A stretch of 64,000 bases of DNA, taken from NCBI GenBank assembly GCA_913045375.1, contig CAJWQE010000001.1, positions 1 through 64,000 of the forward strand. The letters are read 5' to 3'. Shown piece after piece: positions 47,249 to 58,184 of this stretch (the first letter of the stretch is position 1; every line of letters begins with the position of its first letter). The notes beneath the pieces are model-generated. The model was not told the origin of the DNA. It did no database searches and saw nothing but the letters and a program-made list of their open reading frames with translations. Both the position numbers and the translations under genes were made by a program. Origin of the DNA: an uncultured Halieaceae bacterium. GTDB lineage: Bacteria > Pseudomonadota > Gammaproteobacteria > Pseudomonadales > Halieaceae.

Positions 47249-47908
47249 TTAGCGTGATGAGGCGCGGATACCCTGGAGGATGTAGCCCGCATTTTTTTCA
47301 AAGCGCACTTTCATATCGAAGTATCCCATGAAGGTTGCCACGTCCTCGGGAATCACCTCATTCTCGATGACTGAATCTGAGGAGCCGTCATAAGAACCTG
47401 TCAACAGTGCGGATATGCCACTTAACGCCTCGAGCGTTTGCTCACAGCTCAGACCAAGGGGTTGAGAGAGTTGTGTGACCACAGTGTGAAAGTGAGTAGC
47501 CATGTTTCGTTTAGAGGTTATCAACGCGTCGACTGAAATATTCTGCTCGATTACGGTACCCAGTCTGGCGTGCAGTGCTAGGAAAATCGGGTCCGATAGG
47601 CTGGTCTCATAAAGATAGGATACAAAGTCAGCATCTGAGATGCCCGGAGAGATGCCCACGACAATATTGTTACAGAAACGCTCAAACTCCTGGCTGTACA
47701 GTGACAACAGCACTTCTTCCTTGGTGCCGAAATACAGATACAGCGTGCCCTTAGCAACGCCTGCGCGCTTCGACAGTAGTCCCATGGAAAATCCTTCATA
47801 GCCCGCTTCCATGAATAGGACCTTGGCAGTAGAGAGAATCGTCTCCCGCCGATCGCTTTTTTGCTCGGGCGTTCGCGCACGCTTGATGTGACTGATAGTT
47901 GATGCCAT
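47249..47908 (-). CDS. TetR family transcriptional regulator
   Basis: 219 residues. Helix-turn-helix domain at about residues 20-65 (ILSTAKVLFMEAGYEGFSMGLLSKRAGVAKGTLYLYFGTKEEVLLSLY), as in TetR repressors; the C-terminal ligand domain is not recognisable. Divergent from the molybdenum hydroxylase operon at 48098, with palindromes between, so it probably controls that operon and itself. Confidence 0.88.
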   Translation of the reverse strand: MASTISHIKRARTPEQKSDRRETILSTAKVLFMEAGYEGFSMGLLSKRAGVAKGTLYLYFGTKEEVLLSLYSQEFERFCNNIVVGISPGISDADFVSYLYETSLSDPIFLALHARLGTVIEQNISVDALITSKRNMATHFHTVVTQLSQPLGLSCEQTLEALSGISALLTGSYDGSSDSVIENEVIPEDVATFMGYFDMKVRFEKNAGYILQGIRASSR

Positions 47909-47934
47909 TTCCGGATAGTAACTTTGTTGACAAA

Positions 47935-47983
47935 TGACCGCCAGTCATTAAATTAACTGACTAAGGGTCAACAATGTTAACCC
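47935..47983. promoter_or_regulatory. Putative operator palindromes in the TetR / molybdoenzyme divergent region
   Basis: TGACCGCCAGTCA (47935-47947) is an interrupted palindrome TGAC-N5-GTCA, and GGGTCAACAATGTTAACCC (47965-47983) is a near-perfect 19-base palindrome with one mismatched pair. Both lie in the 189-base gap between the divergent TetR gene and the 2Fe-2S subunit gene, where a TetR operator is expected. Confidence 0.5.
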
Positions 47984-48097
47984 AAGTCCAATTATGACCG
48001 TATGAAATTGTACGTAACAGCAACTTGCGAACAATTTGATCATACTGTCGGCACCACTAAGGCACTTGCAGACGCCCAGATACTGAGGAACGAGTGA

Positions 48098-48589
48098 ATG
48101 ACAACCTTTACGCTTAATGGAGAAATACGGACGGTTGATACTGATCCGGAAACACCCGTGCTCTGGGTCATCCGAGAGCAGCTCGACTTAACCGGAACCA
48201 AATTTGGCTGCGGGATGGCGCAATGCGGTGCCTGCACTATTCATGTGAATGGGCGTGCGCAACGTGCCTGCATCACACCTATCGCCTCGTTGGAGGGTGC
48301 CAGCATCACCACCATTGAAGGTTTGAAGGGTGATGATGGATCGTTTCATGCGCTGCAACAGGCTTGGATTGATCATCAGGTTCCTCAGTGCGGCTATTGT
48401 CAGTCGGGTCAGCTGATGTCGGCGGCGGCATTGCTTGCTGATAACCCCAATCCATCGGATGCCGATATCGATACTGCCATGCGAGGCAATGTCTGTCGTT
48501 GCGGTATGTATGGACGGATACGATCAGCGATCAAGCAGGTAGCGGGCGCGTCCTTCTACGATGCGATGGAGGGTAGTCAGAATGGGTAA
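48098..48589 (+). CDS. 2Fe-2S subunit of a molybdenum hydroxylase (copy 1)
   Basis: 163 residues. The plant-type 2Fe-2S motif [16 protein letters not shown] and the second, CO dehydrogenase-type cluster CGYCQSGQ ... [15 protein letters not shown] are complete. It is the small electron-transfer subunit of two-subunit enzymes like isoquinoline 1-oxidoreductase (IorA). Overlaps the large subunit by eight bases. A FAD subunit is absent, so the electron acceptor is probably a cytochrome. Confidence 0.92.
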   Translation: MTTFTLNGEIRTVDTDPETPVLWVIREQLDLTGTKFGCGMAQCGACTIHVNGRAQRACITPIASLEGASITTIEGLKGDDGSFHALQQAWIDHQVPQCGYCQSGQLMSAAALLADNPNPSDADIDTAMRGNVCRCGMYGRIRSAIKQVAGASFYDAMEGSQNG

Positions 48590-50858
48590 GTGGACCAGAC
48601 GTGGTGTTCTTTCCGCAGGTGTTTTAGGTGGAACGGGGCTGGTTATTGGCATCGCCGTTCGTCCCGGCAACCCGACAGAGACGGCGGGACACCTGGTGGC
48701 GGGTGAGGGCGAGAACCTCCTGCATATTTATTTGAAGATCGACGGCGACAATCGTGCAACAGCGATTTTGCCTCACTCTGAAATGGGGCAGGGCGCACAA
48801 ACTGCTCTGACGCAAATGCTTGCGGAAGAGATGGATGCAGACTGGGATCTCATGCGCTTTGAAGAGGCGCCAGCCAATGCCGAATACGCCAACATGGCAG
48901 TAGGGCGGGGCTACCTATTTAAGGGCGTCGATTTTCCTGATGCCGTAGTGCCTACGGTTGATGGTCTGATGTTGAATCTCGCGGACGCACTGGGTATGCA
49001 GATTACGGGCGGTAGCATGAGTATTCGTACCACCGGCCAGTATTTCCTTCGCGCAGCTGGTGCCTCTGTTCGCGAGATGCTGGTAAAAACCGCGTCAAAG
49101 GCTTGGGGTGTCCCTGAGAGTGAGATTCGAACGGCTAAGAGCATGTTGCATCACGACAGCAGTGGCCGATCGGCTCCTTATTCGGAGTTTGCGGCCGCAG
49201 CTGCTGAGATGACGCCGTCATCGACACCCAAGCTTAAGAAAACGAGCGATTTTTCTGTCATAGGGCAGAGCAAGCCTCGACACGATATCCCATCAAAGGT
49301 AGATGGTACGGCGATGTTCGCCATGGACGTTAAGCGTCCCGGTATGGTGTATGCCGCCGTAAAGCGTACCCCCGTTGCAGGTGGCACGCTTCGACGCGTG
49401 GATGACAGCGCAGCGCGCGCAATGAAAGGCGTTATCGATGTGGTCAAAGTGGGCTCGTCGAGTGCTGCAGGTCTCGTGGGGACGTATTCTGCGGGCGACA
49501 CCATCGCGGTGGTCGCTGATAGCTATTGGAGGGCGGAGAAGGCGCTTGCAGCGCTCAAGCTCGAGTGGAATACCGGGGGCAAGGAACGCGTCTCAAGCGA
49601 ATCCATTTTTGAGCAGTTCGACCGGGATATTACGGCAGGTGTAGACCGAGCCAATGATGTTGCCCTAGGCGATGCCACTACTGCGTTTGACAGTGCGGCG
49701 ACCGTACTGACCGCTGACTATCGCGTGCCATATCTGGCGCACACCTGCATGGAACCGCCAAACGCAACAGCGGAGGTCTCGGCAGACCGGGCGGAGATTT
49801 GGGTCGGTTGTCAGAATCCCTTGGGATTCCGGCAGCACCTAGCCGCCAACCTCGGTCTGGATATTGAGCAAGTGACGCTGCACAACTATTTTATGGGCGG
49901 AGGCTTCGGTCGAAAGAGCAATGCGGACTATGCGTTGCAGGCCGCTATGATTGCTCGCCAAGTGGGTAGGCCCGTTCAGATGGTGTACTCCCGTGCGGAG
50001 GACATCAAGCAGGACTTTTATCGGCCAGCCGTTCAAAGCCGATTCAAGGCGGGTCTCGATGCTGATGGCAAGTTGGTTGCTTGGCAAAATACCTACGTTG
50101 ATAAACACGAGCCTGTGGAGGCGCCGCTCATTCCCTACGCTGTGGCGGCTCAGGATATCGGACACGTTGCCAGCCCCACTCATGTGCCGTTTGGTGCGTG
50201 GCGAAGTGTTGATCACTCCCAGCACGGCTTCTTCACGGAGTCATTTGTTGATGAGGCAGCACACGCTGCAGGCAGAGATCCTTATGAATTCCGAGCAGAG
50301 ATGCTAAAGGACAAGCCGCGTCTATTAGCGGTGCTCAATCGGGTCGCTAAGGAGGCCGATTGGGGCCGACCGATGGAAGAAGGACGCGGGCGTGGGATCT
50401 CATTGCAAGAGTCATTTGGTTCTATTGTGGGTCAGGTCGTAGAAGTGACCGTATCGGGCGGAAAGACCTGGGTTGATCGGGTCGTCGCTGTGATCGACGC
50501 GGGTTATGCGGTGTCCCCCGATGGTACAAAGGCGCAAATCGAATCAGGCATTATTTATGGTCTAAGTGCAGCGATGTACGGCGAGATTACTATCGAAGAG
50601 GGCGCCGTGGCGCAGAGTAGTTTTGCTGACTACGACGCTATTCGTATGCATGATTCTCCGGTAATAGAGACCCACATCATCAACAGTGGTGCCGAAATGG
50701 GTGGCGCAGGTGAACCCGGTACGCCCGGGGTGGCTCCGGCTTTGGCAAATGCCATTTTTGATGCCACCGGTAAGCGAGTTCGCACGTTACCCGTCATTAA
50801 GGCCGATCTGCGAAGTGATGCTGAGGCGTCGCCTGCCGTAGCGGCACTGGGTGCCTGA
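48582..50858 (+). CDS. Molybdopterin-binding subunit of a molybdenum hydroxylase (copy 1)
   Basis: 758 residues from the ATG at 48582 with GGAGGG upstream. A twin-arginine leader ([18 protein letters not shown]) implies export with its partner to the periplasm. Molybdenum-binding stretches include [31 protein letters not shown] and a late [18 protein letters not shown] whose glutamate is the expected base. IorB-like family; the true substrate (aldehyde or N-heterocycle) is unknown. Confidence 0.9.
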   Translation: MGKWTRRGVLSAGVLGGTGLVIGIAVRPGNPTETAGHLVAGEGENLLHIYLKIDGDNRATAILPHSEMGQGAQTALTQMLAEEMDADWDLMRFEEAPANAEYANMAVGRGYLFKGVDFPDAVVPTVDGLMLNLADALGMQITGGSMSIRTTGQYFLRAAGASVREMLVKTASKAWGVPESEIRTAKSMLHHDSSGRSAPYSEFAAAAAEMTPSSTPKLKKTSDFSVIGQSKPRHDIPSKVDGTAMFAMDVKRPGMVYAAVKRTPVAGGTLRRVDDSAARAMKGVIDVVKVGSSSAAGLVGTYSAGDTIAVVADSYWRAEKALAALKLEWNTGGKERVSSESIFEQFDRDITAGVDRANDVALGDATTAFDSAATVLTADYRVPYLAHTCMEPPNATAEVSADRAEIWVGCQNPLGFRQHLAANLGLDIEQVTLHNYFMGGGFGRKSNADYALQAAMIARQVGRPVQMVYSRAEDIKQDFYRPAVQSRFKAGLDADGKLVAWQNTYVDKHEPVEAPLIPYAVAAQDIGHVASPTHVPFGAWRSVDHSQHGFFTESFVDEAAHAAGRDPYEFRAEMLKDKPRLLAVLNRVAKEADWGRPMEEGRGRGISLQESFGSIVGQVVEVTVSGGKTWVDRVVAVIDAGYAVSPDGTKAQIESGIIYGLSAAMYGEITIEEGAVAQSSFADYDAIRMHDSPVIETHIINSGAEMGGAGEPGTPGVAPALANAIFDATGKRVRTLPVIKADLRSDAEASPAVAALGA

Positions 50859-50883
50859 GACCTAACCTAGGTTCCAAAAGAAA

Positions 50884-50904
50884 AAGCCCCCATTTTGGGG
50901 GCTT
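50884..50904. terminator. Bidirectional rho-independent terminator between two molybdenum hydroxylase operons
   Basis: AAGCCCCC-ATTTT-GGGGGCTT, with A-rich sequence on the left and a T-run on the right, so it can end transcription from both directions. It lies in the 116-base gap between the convergent large-subunit genes. Confidence 0.9.
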
Positions 50905-50974
50905 TTTTATACGGGCAGCTTTCATACCGATGGCGTGCCAGGCCTTGTCTTAAGAGCTGGTCTGCAGACCGCGG

Positions 50975-53185
50975 TTAGACGATCGTAAAGCCTGCCTTGC
51001 TTATAGGTAGTGCTCTGATGCGTTCGCCGCAGGCATTAAAGACCGCATTACAGACTGCAGGTGCAAGAGGTGGCAGTGCCGGCTCTCCCGCACCGGTAGG
51101 GCGGTAGCCTGAGTTCAAAACGTCAACATGGACCCGCGGACTTTGCGGCATACGCAATAGGGGGTAGCTGTCGTAGTTGCTCTGTACAACAGCTCCGTTC
51201 TTGATACTGATGCTTTGTGCAGCCATGGTGCTCAAGCCATCGACGACTGACCCCTGCAACTGGTTCTCGAGTCCCGAGAGGTTGACCACCTGACCGACAT
51301 CGGCGGCAACCCAGACGTCGTGCACGGTAATATTTTTACCGTCGACGCTGACTTCAGCCACCTCAGCGATGTGACCAGAGTGGCTCAAGAAGAAGGCAAG
51401 CCCTAAGCCATGACCCTCGGGTAACTTGCGTCCCCATCCAGCCGCTTTAGTCACCGCTTCAATAGTCGCGCGTGCTCTGGCCGTATTGAGGCTGGCCATG
51501 TCACCCTCTTTTATCCATCCTTTGTCACCAATCGCATTGAGCAAGAAATCGCGGTGATCCTGTCCCGCCTTGTGCGCTAGTTCAGCGATAAAGGATTGCT
51601 CGGCAAAGGCATAGACATTGGAGATCGGTGCTCGCCAAGCGCCGGTTGGTGTTTGAGACTTCACGAAGCTTTGCTCTACAGCTACGTTGGGTATGACCTT
51701 GCCGGGGAAATCGTAGGGTCGGTAACTGGCACCGTAGTTGGCATTTTCCCCATCCGCTGACGCGGCAGCCACCAGGTTTTTCCAGCCGACTAATTGCCCA
51801 TCAGCGGCGACGGCTCCTTGGAGTCGGTAATAGGTGGGTGCTCTGAAGTAATCAAAAGCCATGTCATCTTCACGTTTCCACTGGAGTTTGACCGGTGCGC
51901 CAACACGCCGTGAAATGAGCGCAGCTTCGAAGATGTACTCGTTGGATAATCGACGCCCAAAACCGCCACCGCCACGGAGTTGGTGCACGGTAATATTGCC
52001 CGGGGTTACGTCGAGTAATTTTGCGAGATTTGAGGTGATGAAGACTGGTGTTTGACTACTGGTCCAAACCTCAACGGCACTGGTTGCCGCGGACACAAGT
52101 ACGCCTTGAGGTTCTAACTGTGCGTGCGATACAAAATCGGTTGAATAGGTTGCATCGGCAGTCATTGCCGCGTTTGCGAAGGCGGCTTCGACATCACCTG
52201 TACGCTCGATTTCAGCCTCGACTTTCCCGGCAGCGAGGGCGGCAAGCGCCTCTGCCTCAATTACATCCGAGTCATCTTGCGACGCGGCTGATAGGTCCCA
52301 ATCTACTTTTAAAGCTTCGCGTGCTTTGAAGGTCGACCATGTGTCCTTACCCACAATAGCGACCCCGCTTTGAATTGTGTGGGACTCTCTAATGTCAAAG
52401 TTGTAGGGTCCGGGCGTTCCATCGAGAATGAAGGCATCAATAACTCCCGGTAGCGCTCTCACAGCTTCCAGATTGGCCGATTTTGCGACGCCACCAATTG
52501 ACGGACACTTAACGAAGCTCGCGTAAACCATACCGTCGACCTTGGCATCGATACCAAATATCGGTTTGCCCGTGGCAATGCCTTCTGCTGACGCGTTCGA
52601 AATACGTTTGCCCAGCAAACGATAGTCTGCGGGCGCTTTGAGTCGCACGTCCGCCTCATCAGGTACGGCTATAAGTGACGCTGCCGCCACCAGATCTTTG
52701 TAGTGAGCCGACTTGCCCGAGGGACCATGCCGGACCAACGAGTCAGCCGTTATGAGTTCGTCGCGCGGCACATTCCATTGGCTTGCCGCCGCACGGCACA
52801 ACATTTCCCTCGCCGTTGCGCCCATTTTTCTCATTTCATCCCAGCGCATGGGGATAGACAGAGAACCCCCGGCGAATTGCATACCGTATTGCTGCTGAAC
52901 AGGCGCCGCCTCGCATTGGACATCTTCCCACTTAGCGTCGAGTTCCTCTGCCACAATCATGGGTAAAGACGTATTAACGCCTTGGCCTACTTCTGGGTTA
53001 GGACCGTAGATGGTGACGCTGCCATCCGCGTTGATGTTCACGTAAGCGTTCAGGGTTCCCGACGCCTCAGCTGATGCCAGAGACATCATCGAAATACTGC
53101 CTGTAGACGATAGGGCTAGACCCAGTGAAATTTTAAGGAAGTCGCGTCGCTCGGTGTTGGCGATCTGATTGGACGGCTGATTCAT
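50975..53185 (-). CDS. Molybdopterin-binding subunit of a molybdenum hydroxylase (copy 2)
   Basis: 736 residues. Tat-like leader with [15 protein letters not shown]. Molybdenum cofactor stretches [39 protein letters not shown] and [17 protein letters not shown] parallel copy 1, but the sequences differ clearly, so this is a paralogue rather than a recent duplicate. Four-base overlap with its 2Fe-2S subunit gene. Substrate unknown. Confidence 0.9.
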   Translation of the reverse strand: MNQPSNQIANTERRDFLKISLGLALSSTGSISMMSLASAEASGTLNAYVNINADGSVTIYGPNPEVGQGVNTSLPMIVAEELDAKWEDVQCEAAPVQQQYGMQFAGGSLSIPMRWDEMRKMGATAREMLCRAAASQWNVPRDELITADSLVRHGPSGKSAHYKDLVAAASLIAVPDEADVRLKAPADYRLLGKRISNASAEGIATGKPIFGIDAKVDGMVYASFVKCPSIGGVAKSANLEAVRALPGVIDAFILDGTPGPYNFDIRESHTIQSGVAIVGKDTWSTFKAREALKVDWDLSAASQDDSDVIEAEALAALAAGKVEAEIERTGDVEAAFANAAMTADATYSTDFVSHAQLEPQGVLVSAATSAVEVWTSSQTPVFITSNLAKLLDVTPGNITVHQLRGGGGFGRRLSNEYIFEAALISRRVGAPVKLQWKREDDMAFDYFRAPTYYRLQGAVAADGQLVGWKNLVAAASADGENANYGASYRPYDFPGKVIPNVAVEQSFVKSQTPTGAWRAPISNVYAFAEQSFIAELAHKAGQDHRDFLLNAIGDKGWIKEGDMASLNTARARATIEAVTKAAGWGRKLPEGHGLGLAFFLSHSGHIAEVAEVSVDGKNITVHDVWVAADVGQVVNLSGLENQLQGSVVDGLSTMAAQSISIKNGAVVQSNYDSYPLLRMPQSPRVHVDVLNSGYRPTGAGEPALPPLAPAVCNAVFNACGERIRALPISKAGFTIV

Positions 53186-53688
53186 GCTGACACCTCCTCT
53201 GCTTCCATTGCGTTGTAGAACAGGGCAGAGGCGGTCATCGCACCGCTGGCCGCTTTAATCGCCGACTTAATGCGCACATAGGTACCGCAGCGGCAAAGGT
53301 TGCCCGCCATAGCTGCATCGATCTCATCATCGGTAGGGCTCGGATTGCGCTCAAGGAGTGCGGCTGCTGACATGATTTGGCCGGCCTGACAATAACCACA
53401 CTGTGCGACATCATGGTCAATCCATGCCTGTTGAACGGGGTGTAGTGTCGCCGTTGCCAATCCTTCAACCGTAGTAACGGCGCGGCCTTCAAGTGCGCCG
53501 ACTGTCAGCTGACATGAACGAACGGCGTAACCGTCAAGCCATACAGTGCAGGCACCACATTGGCCCACGCCACAGCCGTATTTGACGCCCTGAATTTCCG
53601 CATGATCGCGCAGGGCCCAAAGCAAGGGCATTGCGGGATCAATACCGTTAAACGAATGGTCTTTCCCGTTGATGGTGATAGTGGTCAC
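53182..53688 (-). CDS. 2Fe-2S subunit of a molybdenum hydroxylase (copy 2)
   Basis: 168 residues from a GTG at 53688 (TGAGGCGG upstream); a TTG five codons earlier is less likely. Cluster motifs are [16 protein letters not shown] and CGYCQAGQ ... [15 protein letters not shown], matching copy 1. Small subunit of the second IorAB-like enzyme. Confidence 0.92.
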   Translation of the reverse strand: MTTITINGKDHSFNGIDPAMPLLWALRDHAEIQGVKYGCGVGQCGACTVWLDGYAVRSCQLTVGALEGRAVTTVEGLATATLHPVQQAWIDHDVAQCGYCQAGQIMSAAALLERNPSPTDDEIDAAMAGNLCRCGTYVRIKSAIKAASGAMTASALFYNAMEAEEVSA

Positions 53689-53863
53689 GTGAGTCCGCCT
53701 CAATAGTTTTTGTTTGATTCAATAGTGGCACAAATCGCCTTAAATAAAAGGTAATGACGTCCCAATTGACGCAGCTTGGTGTGAATTTTAGAACGATGTC
53801 AGGTGCTGCTTGCTGGGGATTACTCCATGGCCTGTCCGGAGCCCAACTAACGAGGGAGGGGCA

Positions 53864-56800
53864 TCAAAGCTCGGTGGCGGCTTCCAGTTCCCGCTCGAGT
53901 TTCAGCCGTGCATTTGCTCGAGGCTTGGAGAAGCGTGCGACGGCAAGGTAAATGACCGGTGTCAGAAACAGTGTGAAGAATGCCGTGAGACCCAGACCAC
54001 CAAAGACGACCCAGCCCACAGCCTCGCGTGCTTCAGACCCGGGGCCCGAGGATAAGATAAGTGGGAGTGCGCCGAGCACCGTTGAGATCAGTGTCATTGC
54101 AATCGGTCGGAGTCGAATGTTTGCAGCATCCTCAATGGCATCTCGCACACTGGCACCCGCATCACGCCGTTGATCGGCGAATTCGACCAATAGAATGCCG
54201 TTCTTAGCGATTAACCCAATGAGCATGACGAGTCCGACTTGTGAATACACATTGAGTGACGTGCCGGTGATGAACAGGGCGAAGATAGCCGCCGCAAGAC
54301 CGAATGGCACAATAGTCATGATGACGAGCGCTGAGGTCAGGCTTTCAAACTGCGCAACGAGCACCAAGAACACAATCAAGAGTGCGAGACCATAGGCGTA
54401 GAGCGAGTCTCGCTGAGATTCTCCCAAGCGTGCGGCCTCGCCCTCGGGAACAACCGTAATGGAGCTGGGGACAACCTCTTTGGCTAATGCCATGAGATCG
54501 TCCACGGCGGTTTGCAAGGCCACCCCTTCAACGGTTTGCATATCGATACTGATAGAGCGCCGCTGATAGAGCCGCCGCAACTCATCGGGAACACCTTCCT
54601 CCACGACAGTCACGAGCGATGCCAAGGGGATAAGTTGACCGGTTTGCGAGCGAACGAACAGGTTCACCAGATCATTTGGGCCCTGAATCCGGTTCTTACC
54701 CGCCTTCAATACAATGGGGATCGATTGATCACGCCCGTTTAAATCGACGACCCGAACGCCGTCAACCATGACGCGCAGTGTCTGAGCCAGTTCGTCGATG
54801 GATACGTTGAGATCCGCGAGTCGCTCTCTGTCAATTTTGATAGCTACCTGGGCTTGCGATGGGGTGTAGTCGATGCGTGGATTCTCGACACTGTCGAGTC
54901 GCTCTCGTATCGCATCAGCGTAGACGCGGGCTGCCGCGTATATTTCCTCGTATTCGCTACCCAGTAGGACAAACTGGATGCCTCCGCGCCAGCCCCCACG
55001 CATATTCAGGCTGTTGCTTCCGTACACGCGAGCAGTCACGCCCGGCAACTGGCTCAGCTGTGGCTGAATCTCTGCTGCTAGCTCTTGCTGAGATATCTCT
55101 CTGTCTTCCCACGGCTTGAGTGTTCCCACGACGTAAATGATGTTTGGGTCCCAGCGACCAGCAACGCTATACAGCCGCTCTATGACGCCCGAGTCGAGAT
55201 AAGGTTGGAAAATGGCCTCAATTTGGTCGGACTGACGCTCGGTATAGGGTAGGCCGACGCCAGCAGGGCCACGCGCAAACATATTCAGTTTGCCGCGATC
55301 CTCGGTGGGCAGTAATTCGCTATCCAACGATGTGTAAACACTGGCGGCTGCGGCAGCAATACCCATTGATACAAGGACCGATGTCACCGGGTAAGTTAGA
55401 ACCGATCGCAAACTACCACTATAGATGCGCTGAAAGATGTTGGGGGTTTCTGATCGGCCAGGGACTGGGGACTCGGATTTGCCTAACCGCGCCATGAGCG
55501 CAGGTACCAGAGACAATGCCACAAACGATGAAATGCCAACTGCCACTGTGAGAACCAGACCAAACTCTCGGAACAGGCGCCCCGACGTTCCCGGTAAAAA
55601 CGCAATGGGAACAAAGACGGCAACCAGCACCATGGTCGTCGCGATAACCGCGAAGAAGACGGATTGCGTGCCGAGGACAGACGAAGCGCTGGTACCTTCA
55701 CCACGTTTTTGTCGGCGCTGAATACTCTCAAGTACCACAATGGCATCGTCGACAATGAGTCCTGTTGCCAGGACAAGCGCCAGCAACGTCAAGATGTTGA
55801 TAGAAAAGCCAAGCACCCAACTCGCAGCAAGCGTGCCGAGAAGAGAGATGGGAATCGCAACCGCAGGCACGAGAGTAAAGCGCCAGCTGCCGGAAAACAG
55901 ACGAATTGTCAGAATAACGATGAGTACCGAGAACGCGAGTGTCCGCAACACTTCCGATACCGCGCCATTAATGAAGATGGCCTCATCAGAGATGACCTCT
56001 AGCTTGATGTCATCTCGTTGGGCATTGAAACGCGCAACCGCTTCATGAGCCCCTTCCGAAATTTGAATCGTATTTGAGCCGGCTTGTCGAACCACACCCA
56101 CGCCCAGCACTCGCTGACCATTCAGTCGAACCACCGAGGTCGCGTCGTCAGGCGTGTAGGCAATGCGAGCCACATCGCGTAACCGCACCTTATCGGTGAT
56201 AAGAAGATTACCAATGTCGGCTTCCGAGTCCACAGCCGCATCTGCGCGCACCAAGAGCGTCTGATCGCTGGTTCTAAAACTTCCAGCGGGTACATCGAGC
56301 GGTGCCTGTGTCAGCACTGAGCGAACGTCCGTTACGGTGAGTCCGTAGGTGCTCATGCGACCGGGGTCAAGTTCAACTCTGAGAATCTGCCGACGCGAGC
56401 CGAAGAGCGGCACATCGGCAACGCCAGGCAAAGAGATAAAGGCAGGAACGACATCGCGCTCGACGATAGTAGCTAGGTCCTGCTCTGACATGCCATCCGC
56501 GAGTACGGCGATGCGCATGATTTCCTCGGCGTCTTCGTCTGCCTTGAAGACGGCTAACTGTTCGACGTTATCCGGTAGCTGGCGCTGAACTCGGCTGACG
56601 GCCTCCCGAACATCGGCGGCCGCACGATCAACATCGGAGCTAGGATTGAACACGGCGCGAATACGGGTGTTTCCCTCCTCGCTGTTGGAGTTCACTTCTT
56701 TAACGCCACTAACACGAGCGACCGCACCCTCGAGAATACGGGTGACCTCCGCGTCCATGGTCTCTGGGGACGCCCCTGGTAGATTGGCACGGACGTTGAC

Positions 56801-56962
56801 GACCGGTTCATCGACGTCCGGTAATTCTCTAACTTCAATGGCAAAAATGGCAACCAAACCCGCAATAGCGATCAACAGGTTCATGACAGTGACAAGCCAT
56901 GGGCGCTTTACGCCAAGAGCGGGAAGGCCGGCACCGGCCAGGGCGTTAAGTGTGGCTTTCAT
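53864..56962 (-). CDS. RND-family efflux transporter permease
   Basis: 1032 residues with the RND layout: one N-terminal helix, a large periplasmic loop, six helices, a second loop and five helices. TM4 has GLIVDDAIVVLESIQRR with the paired aspartates of the proton relay. The GSGPGSEAREAVGWVVFGGLGLTAFFTLFLTP end is typical of HAE-type multidrug pumps. Downstream of its adaptor (18-base gap). No outer-membrane factor is adjacent. Confidence 0.93.
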   Translation of the reverse strand: MKATLNALAGAGLPALGVKRPWLVTVMNLLIAIAGLVAIFAIEVRELPDVDEPVVNVRANLPGASPETMDAEVTRILEGAVARVSGVKEVNSNSEEGNTRIRAVFNPSSDVDRAAADVREAVSRVQRQLPDNVEQLAVFKADEDAEEIMRIAVLADGMSEQDLATIVERDVVPAFISLPGVADVPLFGSRRQILRVELDPGRMSTYGLTVTDVRSVLTQAPLDVPAGSFRTSDQTLLVRADAAVDSEADIGNLLITDKVRLRDVARIAYTPDDATSVVRLNGQRVLGVGVVRQAGSNTIQISEGAHEAVARFNAQRDDIKLEVISDEAIFINGAVSEVLRTLAFSVLIVILTIRLFSGSWRFTLVPAVAIPISLLGTLAASWVLGFSINILTLLALVLATGLIVDDAIVVLESIQRRQKRGEGTSASSVLGTQSVFFAVIATTMVLVAVFVPIAFLPGTSGRLFREFGLVLTVAVGISSFVALSLVPALMARLGKSESPVPGRSETPNIFQRIYSGSLRSVLTYPVTSVLVSMGIAAAAASVYTSLDSELLPTEDRGKLNMFARGPAGVGLPYTERQSDQIEAIFQPYLDSGVIERLYSVAGRWDPNIIYVVGTLKPWEDREISQQELAAEIQPQLSQLPGVTARVYGSNSLNMRGGWRGGIQFVLLGSEYEEIYAAARVYADAIRERLDSVENPRIDYTPSQAQVAIKIDRERLADLNVSIDELAQTLRVMVDGVRVVDLNGRDQSIPIVLKAGKNRIQGPNDLVNLFVRSQTGQLIPLASLVTVVEEGVPDELRRLYQRRSISIDMQTVEGVALQTAVDDLMALAKEVVPSSITVVPEGEAARLGESQRDSLYAYGLALLIVFLVLVAQFESLTSALVIMTIVPFGLAAAIFALFITGTSLNVYSQVGLVMLIGLIAKNGILLVEFADQRRDAGASVRDAIEDAANIRLRPIAMTLISTVLGALPLILSSGPGSEAREAVGWVVFGGLGLTAFFTLFLTPVIYLAVARFSKPRANARLKLERELEAATEL

Positions 56963-56980
56963 TGGTCTTTGCTGCGCATT

Positions 56981-58096
56981 TTAGCTGCGATCAGCCTGTT
57001 CGGTTTTGGGTGATCGAGCAGTTGCTGTCGCTGCATTGATGTCTTTAATCTTCATGCCGGGCCGAACACTCTGAATTCCCTCGAGAATAACCCGCTGGCC
57101 CTCGGCTAATTCACTGCGAATCAGCATTCGCCCCTCGACGCGTCGCACCATTTCAACGGGCGAGCGCATCGCTCGATCGCCTTGGGTAGACCATACATAG
57201 GGGCCGTCGGCGCCCCATTGGACGGATAACTCTGGGACGCTCAAGTACTCACCTTTTTCGATCGAAGCATCAATTTCGAACGCCATGCCCGGCCGAAGGT
57301 TGTCACCGCTGTTGTCGATCGCCGCTCGGGCTCTGAAAGCGCGCGTCGCTGAGTCCACGCGAGAATCAACCGCGACAATTCGCCCAGAGGTATTGTCGTC
57401 TGGTGACTCCCATTGGCGCGCTTGCACTTCAAGGTCCGTCACGATGCGGCCAATAAAGCTCTCGGGCACCGTAAAATCAACGAGCAACACACTCCGATCA
57501 TCCAGCGTAGTAATGACGGTTGAAGTGTCTACCCGATCACCAATTTCCACATCGGTGATGCCAATGCGCCCTGAGAATGGTGCTGTTACCTGGCGACGAG
57601 AGAGCTCTACTTCGGCTTGCGCCAAACGAATCTCGGCCAAATCAACGTCACTTTGCGCCGTATCGATAGTGCTCTGCGGGATATTCGCCTCAGTCGCGTT
57701 GAGAGAAAGATAGCGCTTCAGTGTTCGTTTCGCTTCTGCAAGTTCCACCTCAGCCTGACGAACCGCAAGTGCCTGATCACGATCATCCAACTTAAGGAGT
57801 GTCTCGCCCTTCGTTACTGGTGTGTCGGGTGCGAGCTTTGCAAACGTGACTACCCCCGAGCTCTCTGGGTACAGCGTCACGCTTTGGCGAGCCCGCGCAG
57901 TACCTACGGATTTTATTGAATCGATGAGCGGTGCGCGCTCGACAGGTGCGGTTACGACGGGCAGCTCGCGCGCACCCCATGAACCGCGTGATTCGCGTAT
58001 TTCCTCATCAGGGGTATCTGAGCAGCCGAGCAGGGCCGCGCATGCCAGCAGAGCCGACATACCTGAGAACCGCATAACCGCGCGAAATTTGAGCAT
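56981..58096 (-). CDS. RND efflux periplasmic adaptor lipoprotein
   Basis: 371 residues. The signal peptide MSALLACAALLGCSDTP ends in a lipobox cysteine (about residue 25). Barrel-sandwich and hairpin segments follow: VTFAKLAPDTPVTKGETLLKLDDRDQALAVRQAEVELAEAKRTL, then APFSGRIGITDVEIGDRVDTST, typical of MexA/AcrA-like membrane fusion proteins. Start could be an ATG seven codons downstream. Confidence 0.92.
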   Translation of the reverse strand: MLKFRAVMRFSGMSALLACAALLGCSDTPDEEIRESRGSWGARELPVVTAPVERAPLIDSIKSVGTARARQSVTLYPESSGVVTFAKLAPDTPVTKGETLLKLDDRDQALAVRQAEVELAEAKRTLKRYLSLNATEANIPQSTIDTAQSDVDLAEIRLAQAEVELSRRQVTAPFSGRIGITDVEIGDRVDTSTVITTLDDRSVLLVDFTVPESFIGRIVTDLEVQARQWESPDDNTSGRIVAVDSRVDSATRAFRARAAIDNSGDNLRPGMAFEIDASIEKGEYLSVPELSVQWGADGPYVWSTQGDRAMRSPVEMVRRVEGRMLIRSELAEGQRVILEGIQSVRPGMKIKDINAATATARSPKTEQADRS

Positions 58097-58184
58097 GGCG
58101 CGAGTATATCCGAGATTTCAGATTCGCAAGCTTTTTATTTTCAGTTTGAGGCAATGCCGACGTCGACAAAGACACGACTGTTGC

